Of a stretch of DNA of 64,000 nucleotides, positions 1 to 10,517 are shown piece after piece (position 1 is the stretch's first letter; each line of letters starts with the position of its first letter). This stretch comes from Gnetum montanum (lineage: Eukaryota > Streptophyta > Gnetopsida > Gnetales > Gnetaceae), in the NCBI GenBank assembly GCA_015680685.1, contig MNCI01012628.1, positions 1,352,665 through 1,416,664 of the forward strand, written 5' to 3'. The position numbers and the translations under genes are program-made. A model generated the notes under the pieces. It worked only from the letters and a program-made list of their open reading frames with translations, searched no databases and was not told where the DNA came from.

Positions 1-3000
1 AACATATTATCCCAGTGGAAATCCACCACAACCGATTAAGCAATTACAACAGTGGCAGCATCCACAATCATGAGGAATGCCACCACCAAGGCAACAGTAT
101 CCTTACCGGCAACCTGACCCGTATGGATATTACGTGCAACAGCCAATCTCCCCATGTGACTCTACTGGTCACGTCACTTCTCAACCTCACTTCCAAGCTT
201 GCAAGTATTATGGGACTCCTTCTTCTAGAGGTGATATTCCATAGGCATATCATCCTTCTCATCCGGACGCACCTCTTCGACCAATAGCTCCACTACCACT
301 TGCTCCTACAATGCAAGGTGAAATCCCTACCTAGCCGCAACAACGCAAAGCCATGAGGGCTGTTAACTCTCAACCTACTATTGGTTCCAACAACCACATG
401 AATACAGGACCTTTCTTTAGACCTAATAGTCCAACCAAGCCCTTGCAATAACAAGTGGCTGATTCCTTAGATGCCTCAATATCAATCAAAACTTCGGAGC
501 CCCCTTCAATCCAATCACTATACTCAATGCATACGGTTATGCTAATACATGTTGTCACTAATTGGATCAAAGCTGGCCACCTTCCCAAGAAATTCTCTGA
601 TCTTGGGAGTTCTCTGATATACTTACAAATTGCTAGAAATGCATCATGCAAGGCTCTTTTGGATTCAAGTTCTGGTGTCAACTTGATTTCTCAAGAAATG
701 TACAAGGCCTGGAACCTACCTCTATTGAAAAAGAGCAACATCGGTCTAGAGTTGCTTGACTAGTCCATCATTGTCCCATTGGGACTGGTGGAAGACATTG
801 TTACCACTATTTGTGGGTGGTCGTACCTAGCTAACTTCCTAGTGATTTAGGTAAACAATGGTAAGGGGGACTTCCTAATCATAATGGGAAGAGCATGGCT
901 AAGCACCATCGACACATGCCTGTGAATCCATGATCTTTCCCTAAAAATATCAAAGGAAAATACATTCAGAAAGATCAAGAAGAAGAAAGTTCCGTGCATT
1001 GCATACAATGACATAGGGTGTAATTGCATGTAGAGGTCATGGTTTGTGCAAAGTTTAGCATTGCCTACATGAAATCAGTGTGCACAAGTGATTAACATAC
1101 AAAGATGCCTGTATTCACTAGCCATACGACAGGAAGACACCCAGTGGTTGACAGCTAATAAGAAAGTAGTTCACTCATATGCATGGAACCAACTGAGGGT
1201 TTGACTTGTGATTACATCAATAGCATAGACACATTAGAGCAAGTCCATCGCCAACTTCCAAGTTTTAACCTTGAAAATATCAATTGGAGAAAGTTGGAAA
1301 TCCCTGAGAAATTTAAGCAAGAGCCCCTCGAGCTGAAACCATTGCCCACCGGTATGAAATACACGTTCCTTAAAAATGGAAAACCAGTAATTATCAATGT
1401 TAAGCTTGCTCCTCAACAGAAAGAAGAATTGCTGAAGGTAATAAATAAATGGTTGGAAGCCTTCGCTTGATCATATCCCAAATTAACTAGAATAGATCCT
1501 AGGATATGCCAACATAGAATTTACACTGACCCCTCCATGAAGCCTCGAAGACAACTGTAGAGGCGATTGAACCCTAAGCTGAAGCAAGTAGTTAAGGAAG
1601 AAATCGAACAGCTTTTCAAGGCTGGGTTCATATACCCCATTGTTGATAGCGAATGGGTTAGCCCCTTAGTTATTGTGCCTAAAAAGGGAGGCAAATGAAG
1701 GATGTGCATAGATTTCAAGCTACTAAATATGACAACATTCAAAGATCACTTTCCATTGCCATTTGTCAACTAAGTCTTAGACACCATCATAGGGCATCGC
1801 TATTACATTTTTCTAGATGGATATAGCGGATATAACCAAATATAAATAGCCCTAGAAGACCAAGCCAAGGCTACATTCACCAGTCCTTGGGGAACATTCT
1901 CATACAAAAAGATGCTGTTTGGCTTGTGCAATGCCCCTGCAACATTTCAACGACTAGTTCTAAGCATATTACAACAGTAGATAGGGAATGGTGTGGAGGT
2001 CTTTATGGATGACTTCTCCACTTATGGAGAAAAATTTGATCAAGCCTTAGACCAGTTGGAGCAAGTGTTAAAAAAATGTGTAGAAACCAATTTGAGGCTC
2101 AACTGGCAGAAAAGCCATTTGATGGCCCAAGAAGGCGTAGTACTAGCGCACAAAATCTCACACACAGGGATAAAGGTAGGCCTCGAGAAAATATAAATTA
2201 TCCAAAGAATTACTCGTCAACTGGAAACTATCAAAGATATTTGGTCATTCCTTGGACATACTGGCTACTATAGGAGATTTATTGAGAACTTTTCAAAGGT
2301 TTCCAAACCATTGGTGGAATTAATGAAAAAGGATGTACCTTTCGAGTGGACCAAGGAATGCAAACTAGCTTTCCAAACTTTGAAATAGAAGCTAGTAGAA
2401 ACACCCATTCTACAAGCTCTTGACTGGTCCAGACCATTCCATATCATGACTGACGCATCCAACTATGCTTTAGGAGCTGTACTTACATAGTATGATGACC
2501 AGAAGTGTCCTTATTACATCCACTATGCAAGTAGAAGTATCGCTGGTGCATAACTTAACTACACTACCACAAAGAAAGAATTAATGGCTGTAGTGTTTTC
2601 ACTAGAAAAGTTTAGATACTATGTATTGGGATATAAAGTAATATATACATATAGATCATAGTGCAATCCAGTTCCTCATGAATAAGCCAATGGTAAACCC
2701 TTATATCATATGATGTCTTGTAATCTTACAAGAGTTTAATTTAACGATGATCGATTGCAAGGGCACTGAGAATGTAGTTGTTGATCATTTATCTCGGTTG
2801 CGATGGGACAACAAAGAGGATGAGGATTCAATTTCTGATCATTACCCTAATGAATTCCTCTTTGCTGGTGTAGTGAATAATCAATCACCCACAAAGACAA
2901 ACTGGTATAGTAGCATTCTTACCTATCTCCTCACCCAGCAAACACCACAAGATCCTCAATAACAGTTCTTTATCGAGCCAGAAATAATAGTTTCTTTATT

Positions 3001-4252
3001 GAGCCAAGTACTTTATGGAGATCAGTGGGCAACTTTACAAAGTGTTTCCTGATGGCTTGATTTGATGGTGTGTTGATCAATTGCGAGTTCTCCAAGATGC
3101 TCATGAGGGTCCTTGTGGGGGTCATTACACTGGGAGACAAACAACCATCAAGATCCTACTTGTATGATATTATTGGCCTACATTATTTCGGGATGCCCAT
3201 CATTTCATCCAATCTTGTGAGCATTGTCATTGTGATGGGGGAATGACTGCTAGAATGGAAGGTTTGCAACAATGGATTCAACCATTAGAACCCTTCGACA
3301 TTTGGGGAATTGATTTTATGGGGTTGATTACACCAATGTCCAATGGAAAAGCTTATATTATTGTTTCCATTGATTACCTAACAAAATGGGCCAAAGCAGC
3401 TGCTGTTAAAGTTTGTACATCATCCACAGCTGCACGATTTGTTCAACAACAAATCATAAATAGGTTTGGTGTGCCACGTGCACTTATTTTAGATAATGGT
3501 ACACACTTCACAGGTGCAACTTTTCAGAAATTAATGCAACGCTTAGGGGTTGAGCATAAATTGACTACACCATACCACCCCCAAGTGAACAGTCAAGCAG
3601 AAGTTACCAACAAAGAGATTACAAAGATATTGACAAGAACCATTAGCAAGTTTAGGTGAGACTAGAGCACTAAATTGAATGATGCTCTTTGGGCATACCA
3701 CTCCACATGGAAACTCCCTATAGGCTACTCTCCCTATGAGTTAGTGTACGGTAAATTACCGATGCTTCCCATTCAAACTGAGCTCCATACACTCCATGAC
3801 ATGTGACCTCAACCTTGACCTTAATCTAGCACAGAAACAATGGTTAGTAACCCTTAACTTGCTTAATGAAAACTGATTATTTTCCCTGTCATCTAATGAA
3901 TTGCATAAGGCCTTCAATAAAAAATGTCATCACCTAAGAATTGGGAAAGTTAAATATCAGCTAGGAGATAAGGTTCTCTACTGGAATCCCACACATGTGC
4001 CACAACGTACTAAATTTCAAACATTGTGGAAAGAACTTTATATTATTTATGCAACTTTTTTTAGGGGCCATGATAATATACAAACCTGAGAGCTCAGATA
4101 AGAAACTTTTGGTCATCGTGCAACAAACCAAACGTTTCCAGGAGCTTAGGATAGCCAGAACACATGCTACCCCTCTTGATGAACAGCCCTACTCACTGTT
4201 TTGGATCTCCTCCTTTCAACTTAGTCATGGGGGAGATGGCCACCTATGCTAA
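1..4252 (+). pseudogene. Gag linker and pol polyprotein relic of element 1
   Basis: Bases 1-330 encode a Pro/Gln/Tyr-rich linker like those of B and C. Protease follows at about 530-1032, with ALLDSSSGVNLIS in place of a D-T/S-G active site. Reverse transcriptase is about 1300-2270, with the catalytic FMDD at 2002-2013. RNase H is about 2440-2760 (TDASNYALGAVL). The integrase zinc region (HEGP..GHY) is about 3095-3240. The integrase core ORF 3243-3659 keeps the triad D (3312), D (3492) and E (3600) with the usual 35-residue D-E spacing. The C-terminal part runs to 4252. Several in-frame stops (for example near 1468, 1698, 1977 and 2386) and shifts between 2960 and 3240 make it non-coding as a whole. 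The Athila-like assignment rests on the DLG-type protease of its relatives, the tRNA-Asp primer site and the 3' ORF; no tree was made. Confidence 0.85.
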
Positions 4253-5937
4253 CCATTATAGGCCCTCAGTTCTTTTTGAATTTTTGTTTTACACATTTTT
4301 CCAACTTTTCTTATTTTTGTTTTACACCATCGTTCATGTTTTTACTATTTCTTTGTTTGCTTGATTGCTTTTATTCATCATCCAATAAGTGCTCATGATG
4401 GTGGATTGAATTATATCATATTGATTGCTAATGTTTGGTTTTTACCTTTGAATTATGATGTTGATATTAAGGTATGGTTCATTTGGTAAAACAGGCAATG
4501 AGTCCACGTCATCCACTCATCCATACAGCTCTATGGTCTCCTTTGGCTTGGAATTGTATAGTCCGTTTTTCTAAGTAAACATGTTAATCAATTGGTGGCT
4601 AGGTATTTTTCAAACCAAGGAAAGACTCAAAGGATGAGAAGGGTGTGACTTCAAGGGGATTCGATACATTTGTGTTGGTCATTCTCTTGGGTGTTTGGAT
4701 GATTTTTCTTGGGTTTTTCACCATTTTGACATTGTTCAAAAATTCAGAAGTTGAGTGAATAAAAATAAGTCTTTGCATGGTGTGGTTCTCAATGGTGGTG
4801 GCTCTTTGTGGAAGCATTCTTGTTGCTTCAAGTAGATGGATTGGTCAAGTGTGTTGATGCGAGGTCACTGGATGTGGTTTGTTTGAGTATGGATTTGGTA
4901 TGAGTTCTACTCAGTCACATTAACCATGAAATACACAAGGGACTTTACACAACCTTGTTCTTGGGATTCCATTCCATTCTCTCATATCCATCTTTCTTTC
5001 CATTTCCCCACCTCATTGCTAGTTTTATCATTAGTTTGTTTCTGGGTTAATGCATTGTTCTTCTTTGGTCAATTCTTGTGGGTAAGTTTTTAACTCTTGC
5101 TTCCAAATGACATTCCTAGAGCCTATGGACTCTTTGGTTTGTGGGTTTGTTAGGGCATAAAAGGCGTGAGCTTGCTTTGGGGAGGACCCACTAGCATTCC
5201 TTTTTGGTGCAATTGTTAAGTTATTTTTCCTTAAACATCTCCTGCAATCAATCATCTCTTGTTTCATCTCCATCCATGACATCCATTTTATTAGCATTGC
5301 CGTTGTTATTTTTTCCCATCTTTCTTGTTCCTCATATTTTTCCATCTTATAGCTACTGGAGGTTCGCTCTTAGTCGTGGGGGCCCTAGCACAAATTTTTT
5401 AATTTTCTCCATTTTATTATTCGCCGAACCCCTACACCTTGGGTAGTCACATGTGATAAATCTCTGAACTAGTTTCTGCCATAACCACAACTCAGCCAAT
5501 GCACTTCATATCGAGGTAAGGTATCAACTACATTGTGGTTTATCTATCCTTGCTCATTTATGACTATGTTCTGTGTGTAGATGGTGATCATTCAAACAAT
5601 GGACTAGGCTTGGAGGAAGCACTCAGGATGGGCTGAAACTGAAGCATTTACGAAAGGAGCAAGTCTGGTGGCATGGCTATGGATAAACAATGGAAGGTGC
5701 AATCTTAGCATTGGCAGCAACATGCTTCATTTTCTCTCTCTCTTTCTCTACAAGCTACCAAATAAAGGCTTGGATGTCATTTATGTACAAGTGTTCACCA
5801 AAATGTTGTAATATGCTTATTGATCCATCATTGGGCACGTTGAGTCTGTCATCCCATTCCACCGTTAGTTGTTAATTAGTCAATAATCCCATACCTTTCA
5901 AATATTTTGTAAGGAACTCGAGGATGAGTTTTCATTC
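4253..5937 (+). other. 3' noncoding region of element 1
   Basis: This stretch has no convincing coding region. It is collinear with 14773-16687 (B), 21823-23839 (A) and 43705-45692 (C), sharing blocks such as TGCTAATGTTTGG and GAGGACCCACTAGCATTC. A purine tract AGTCATGGGGGAGA lies at its left edge (4223-4236) and a second GTCGTGGGGG at 5372-5382. A conserved 60-bp block bounded by GTATC and TAG (5521-5580) ends at ATG 5581, the position where element A starts its third ORF. Here only a nine-codon remnant follows. Confidence 0.7.
5521..5580 (+). other. Conserved 60-bp block ending in TAG|ATG (possible intron or leader), element 1
   Basis: The block starts AAG|GTATCAAC and ends TGTGTAG|ATG. 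The same-length block occurs in B (16267-16326) and C (45297-45356), and a related block in A (23779-23838). The ends look like splice sites, but 60 bp is short for a plant intron, so a conserved leader before a third ORF is equally possible. Confidence 0.35.
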
Positions 5938-5950
5938 AGTCGTGGGGGTA
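5938..5950 (+). other. Polypurine tract of element 1
   Basis: AGTCGTGGGGGTA lies directly against the TGATGA start of the LTR, the position of the plus-strand primer. The same motif precedes the 3' LTRs of B, A and C. Confidence 0.75.
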
Positions 5951-6833
5951 TGATGAGAGCGATTACTCTAGCGGTTTATTCTAATTATTAGAGTAGTTAC
6001 TCTCGTGGTTTATTCTAATTATTAAAGTCGTTACTTTAATTATTAGAGTAGTTGCTCCCAAGCATATAAATATAGTGCCTAGGTGCACAATTGGGAAGAA
6101 GTCTTTTAGCAGTCAAGTAGCGAAACTTTTGTAGTCTGTTTGAAAGTTAGAGTATTTTCCAAGTGCCCGTAGTAGGAAGTCTAAGTATGGATGGATCTTT
6201 ATTTGAGCGTTGTGTACCTGAGCACACTTGTGTATGGCAATAAAGACGAGTGCTTTGATTCATCCTTGCAGCACTTGAGATTTGTTTTCTTACACATTTA
6301 TTTTATTTTATTTTCTTATGCATTTATTTTATTTTATTTTATTTTATGTACTTTACATTTCTATTATTAGCATAGCAATTCATTTTGATCAATTAAGAAA
6401 ATAATTAAATTGCACAAGCACGACCACTTAGAGCATGTGTGTAATGCTTGGTAACCTAGTAATGATTAGTGTTTGGTAATCCGAACAGTGTTGCACTGGT
6501 TCAGGATGTGTACAGCAAGTGAGAATGAATGCTAGTGTTAGGATTAGTTAGAACTTAGATAATGAGTAGTTAAGTTAAATTAGTCACTTAGTTACATCTC
6601 TCCTTCCCTAATAGTGTAGGACATAAAAACATAAAAGCTATAAAAATCATATGCCTCAAGCTTACTTAACCATACAATCGTGACATACAGGTAAGCTTGG
6701 GAAGATAACAATCAACCAACCTATCCTTGTTTCACAAGGGCGCATAAGCACTTAGTCCTTGGAATTCGACTAGATCATGCGTGAAATGCTCGTATTCGTA
6801 TGGTTGAGCATAGGGGTACCTCGCCGTGCATCA
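5951..6833 (+). repeat. 3' LTR of element 1
   Basis: The LTR runs from TGATGAGA to GCATCA (883 bp). About 110 bp of U3 hold imperfect ~34-bp repeats around TTCTAATTATTAGAGTAGTT (5968-6055). A TATAAATA box is at 6065-6072 and a polyadenylation-type AATAAA at about 6240. From the TATA box rightward it matches the LTRs of B, A and C (for example GTTAGAGTATTTTCCAAGTGC and CTTGGTAACC), but the U3 repeats do not. Confidence 0.85.
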
Positions 6834-7652
6834 TTGTGTCTTACAAAACATGGAGAAAAAATGGCAAAAATTAAAGCTATTTCCATGGACACTCATTAAA
6901 GAAGCTAAAATTTGGTACTAGTCCTTGGAGCCAGAATTAATCCATACATGGAGTACATTGCTTGAGCTCTTCATTGACAAGTATTAGATGTACTCCCGAG
7001 TGTCCAACTTAAGAAAGCAGATACAAGGTTGAAAACAAGGAACACATGAACCCTTGGACATAGCCATGGATAGGTACTATTGTCTTTTGCACTGATGTCT
7101 TGGCCATGGTTATTCTCAAAGGGAGTAGCTTTGCCATATCATAGATGGGCTCTACACAAAAAAAAAAAAAAAAAAGAACTCTTGGGGTCTATGCCCAAGA
7201 AAGATTTTTAGAATTAAAGGTCCATCAAATTCAAAGGCTGATAGAGTAGGTTGGCAAGAAAGAAGGAGAGTTGAGAAAAAGGAAAAGTGCTGAGGAGTAT
7301 AACTGGGATCTCTCCATTAGAAAAAGAGAAGTCTAGTTTTGTGATAATGAGAAGGAGGCACCACTTGATGAGGTGGCACAATGAAAGACCTTACCGATTT
7401 AGAAATTTGTTTTCAAGATTTCAGCTAAGGTAGGTAAAATGTGGAACTCTTTAGATGAAAAGTTCCAAATTGCTTTAAAAATAGCAAAGGAATCTAAAGA
7501 GAAAAATAGTGATCGTGATTGCAGAAGAATGAAAGAAGTTGAATGTGGCTACCAAAGGGGTAAGGGCAAGGTTGCTGTCGTAGAGGAGGTTGTGTTGTCC
7601 AAAATAGATGATGATGGTGGATGTGACATCTACTAATATGAACATCCTATGG
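6834..7652 (+). pseudogene. Gag relic of element A, first fragment
   Basis: The fragment opens mid-gene with a match to the gag segment DACALQNIEN of B and C. It continues through the retrotransposon gag core (KLKLFP.TLIKEA..WY.SLEPE), an MDRYY..LH..HGY segment, and an ORF at 7439-7636 ending in acidic DDDGGCDIY. Stops interrupt it, and an 18-A run at 7158-7175 disrupts the segment matching GLRSETRKTL of C. The left border is the insertion point of element 1 and the right border that of element B. Confidence 0.75.
7648..7652 (+). repeat. Target site duplication of element B, left copy
   Basis: TATGG directly precedes the 5' LTR and is repeated exactly at 17465-17469 after the 3' LTR. Confidence 0.9.
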
Positions 7653-8436
7653 TGATGAGCTGCGATATCGTGTCCGCCCCCGTGATATCGTGGCCTGCCT
7701 CAATTTCTATAAATAAGAGGCGACTTTCCTTGTTCTAGGCACTTAGACTTAGACCCTTAGCCAAACTATAGTAGTTTTACCATTCCAGAGTTAGAATAAT
7801 TTCCATGTGCCTGTAGTAGGAGTCTTAAATTGAACAGATCTTTATTCAAGCAAATTGTACCTGAGCACACATTTGTGTACGACAATAAAGACGAACTTTC
7901 TGATAAACCTTGCAGCTTGTGGACTAAGCTAAATAGGAATTAATTATTGTTAAATGTTTAAATGATTTCCTAGATAATTAATCTCTCTCAACCCTTGACT
8001 CTCCTAGTTAAGTGCATTCAGTATGTCCGCTTCCAGCACATGTGTAACGCTTGGTAACCTAGTAGCAAGTAGTGTTTGGTAATCCCAGCAGCGTTGCACT
8101 GGTTCAGAATGTGTGCAGCAAGTGGGAACGGATACTAGTGCTAGGACAATTAGAACTTAGTTAGTGAATAGTTAATGAAAGTTAGTCACTTAGTTCTCTT
8201 CACCTTCCCCTATTAGCATAAGACATTAAAAAGATAAAAGATATAAAAATCATATACCTCAAGCTTACTTAACCATACAACCATGGCAATAAAAGTAAGT
8301 TTGGGAAGACAACGATTGATTAACCTTAAGTGTTCCATTAGAGCGCGTAAGCACTTAGTCCTTGGAGTTCGACCGAATCATGCGTGAGACACTCATATTT
8401 GTATGAATGAATGTAGGTGTACCTTGCCACTCATCA
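7653..8436 (+). repeat. 5' LTR of element B
   Basis: The 784-bp LTR runs from TGATGAG to CTCATCA, a 7-bp terminal inverted repeat. U3 contains two copies of a GTGATATCGTG-type repeat (7660-7692). A TATAAATA box is at 7708-7715 and AATAAA at 7884-7889. It is 20 bp longer than its 3' partner, matching one extra copy of the U3 repeat. Confidence 0.93.
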
Positions 8437-8437
8437 T

Positions 8438-8455
8438 TGGCGCCGTTGCTAGGGA
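8438..8455 (+). other. Primer binding site (tRNA-Asp type) of element B
   Basis: TGGCGCCGTTGCTAGGGA begins two bases after the LTR and matches the complement of the plant tRNA-Asp 3' end (TGGCGCCGTTGCCGGGGA) at 16 of 18 positions. This primer is typical of Athila-type elements. Confidence 0.85.
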
Positions 8456-8583
8456 CTTAGTTGTTTGTGCACTACATAGAACATAGGAGATCATTCATAT
8501 CATTGGGACACTAGAACGAACCCTTAGGGTTGATCAAAAGAAAAATAAGATAACGGTAAAAAAACACACCGAACAAGACAAAA

Positions 8584-10517
8584 ATGTCTTCTTCTTCACA
8601 CAAAAGCACTTCACCGCCTAGGACCAACACAAGAGATAGTTGGTGACACAACACAAGTAACCAAGATCCGCCAGTTCCTCAACAATTCCATGTGGTATAT
8701 ATTCATCATGATGAATATGTACCCAAATTTACCTTTATTCTCCATCAAGATGAACACCTACGTTGGAGAGACTTGGAGGGTAACATAGTGTTGCCTCCAG
8801 ATCGAGTAGTCCCCAACATGCTTCTTCGTGATCTCGCATGAGTAGGCATGTCATAGTTATACATGGAATATGTTACATGTGATTATGACAAAAGGGATTA
8901 CCATCCCATAGAAGCGCAACGTCAAAGGGACTTGCAACAGGGGAGATACTATACATCGTTGAAGGGCAAAGGACCCCATAACACACCACCCGTCTTAAGA
9001 AAAATTGAGGGTGGTGAACCTATTTCAATAGGTTCTCCAAAAAATGATGTTTTTCCTCATAACGATGGTGAGGAGGTGGTGTATCAGAACCTTCACTCCC
9101 AGTTCACAACCTTGGTTCTAATCCCCATGAACACCAAGTATTCAACGAGGGAACACAAACACATGATAAGGACAGGCAGTCTGATCGTAATCACGATTGG
9201 GGCCGAGACCATCAACGAGAAGGTAGGAAACATCGTCATGAAAATGGTTCTCCTTCTTCTTCACCTTCATCATCACATTCACCCTCTCCTTCAGTATCAG
9301 GACGCAGTCATAAGGAACCTAACCATGAGGATAAGGGTAAAAAGGGTGAGAAACCTTGACGAGAGAGTCGAGAGCAAGGATGAGGGCACTTTAGAGAATC
9401 ACAGCATAGAAGAAGGGAGAGTAGGGAATCGGGTAGACATCATAGAAGCTATGAGTGAAATGACCACGAAGAACCCCTACTCGCAACCTGAAGCATGTTA
9501 GATATCATAGAGGTCGTAAGAATTCCCACAAGGCACAAAAAGATAGAAGGATCAAGAGGTTAGACATGAATAATATCCCACGATTTGAAGGGGGATACAA
9601 CACTGATCCTCAAAATAACTTACAAGCATTTCACGATGCATGTGCCTTGCAGAACATCGAGAATGAATGAAAAAAATTAAAGTTGTTCCCAAGGACACTG
9701 ATAAAAGAAGCGGAAAGCTGGTACCGGTCCTTAGAACCAGAATCCATTCGAAGGTGAAGTACAATGCTAGAAATGTTTAATGATAAATATCAAACGTACT
9801 CCCAGGTGTCCAACCTATGAAAGAAAATCTAGGGATGGAAGCAAGAAAATCATGAACCCTTGGATGCTGCCATGGACCGTTACTATGCACTATTACATCG
9901 TTGCCCATGGTTACGCACAACAGGATCAACTACGCCATCTCATAGATTGACTTAGGCATGAAACCAATAGAACCCTTGGAATGTATGCCAAAGGGAGACT
10001 ATCAGAGCTTAGGTCCCATCAGGTTCATAGATTGTTGAAGTAAGTAGCTAAGGAAGAAGGGGAGCTACATAAGAGAGAAAGTGTGAAAGAGTACAACCAT
10101 GATCCTTCCCTCCGAAAAAGGGGAGTGAGATTCTATGAGGAGGAGGAAGAGTCACCACTTGAAGAGATGGTGAATAGGAAAACCTTGCTGCTCCAAAAGT
10201 TAACCACAGAAGTGTTGGTGAAGGTAGACCAAATGTGGGACTCTTTAGATAGTATATTTGAAACCGTTCTCAAAATCGTAGAGGAGTCTAAGGAGCGAGG
10301 TAGTGACTATGATAAAAAGAAAAAGAGGGACATGGACCATGCACGTAACAAAGGTAAGGGTAAAATGGCTATCATCGAAGAGGTTGTGGATTCTGATACA
10401 GACAATGACGGTGGATGTGAGATATGCCAATACGACCATCCTAAGGGATGTTGTCCAGTAATCTCACATTTTCAAGAGTCTAGGGTGTATGCACTTAACC
10501 CACGACTTAATAAATGA
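8584..10517 (+). pseudogene. Gag relic of element B
   Basis: The start ATG at 8584 (MSSSSHKSTSPP) aligns with the gag start of C at 37575 (MSSSHRRPSPP). Recognisable parts in order are: DEYVPKFTFILHQDE (about 8712); a charged, repetitive middle; the gag core RFEGGY..DPQN...LQAFHDACALQ with ESWYRSLEPESI (about 9570-9750); and the C-terminal ORF 10083-10517 with acidic DSDTDNDGGCE and YDHPKGCCPV. Gag coats the RNA and builds the particle. Frameshifts and stops (near 8645, 9668 and later) break it. No zinc knuckle is evident; the CEICQYDHPKGC segment holds spaced cysteines but is not a canonical CCHC. Confidence 0.8.

Larger units (their letters stand above)
1..6833 (+). mobile_element. Athila-like Ty3/gypsy element 1, left end outside window
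   Basis: This is the right-hand part of an LTR retrotransposon: polyprotein relic, long 3' noncoding region, purine tract and 3' LTR. The domain order protease - reverse transcriptase - RNase H - integrase is the Ty3/gypsy order, and the integrase has no visible chromodomain. Immediately after its LTR, at 6834, the sequence resumes in the middle of another element's gag, so element 1 sits inside element A. The expected 5-bp target duplication would be TTGTG (6834-6838), but the matching left copy is outside the window. Confidence 0.85.

Noticed and set aside
9552-9764. Minus-strand and alternative-frame ORFs within the gag and pol regions
   Set aside because: They overlap recognisable gag, protease, reverse transcriptase or integrase in another frame and show no domain of their own.
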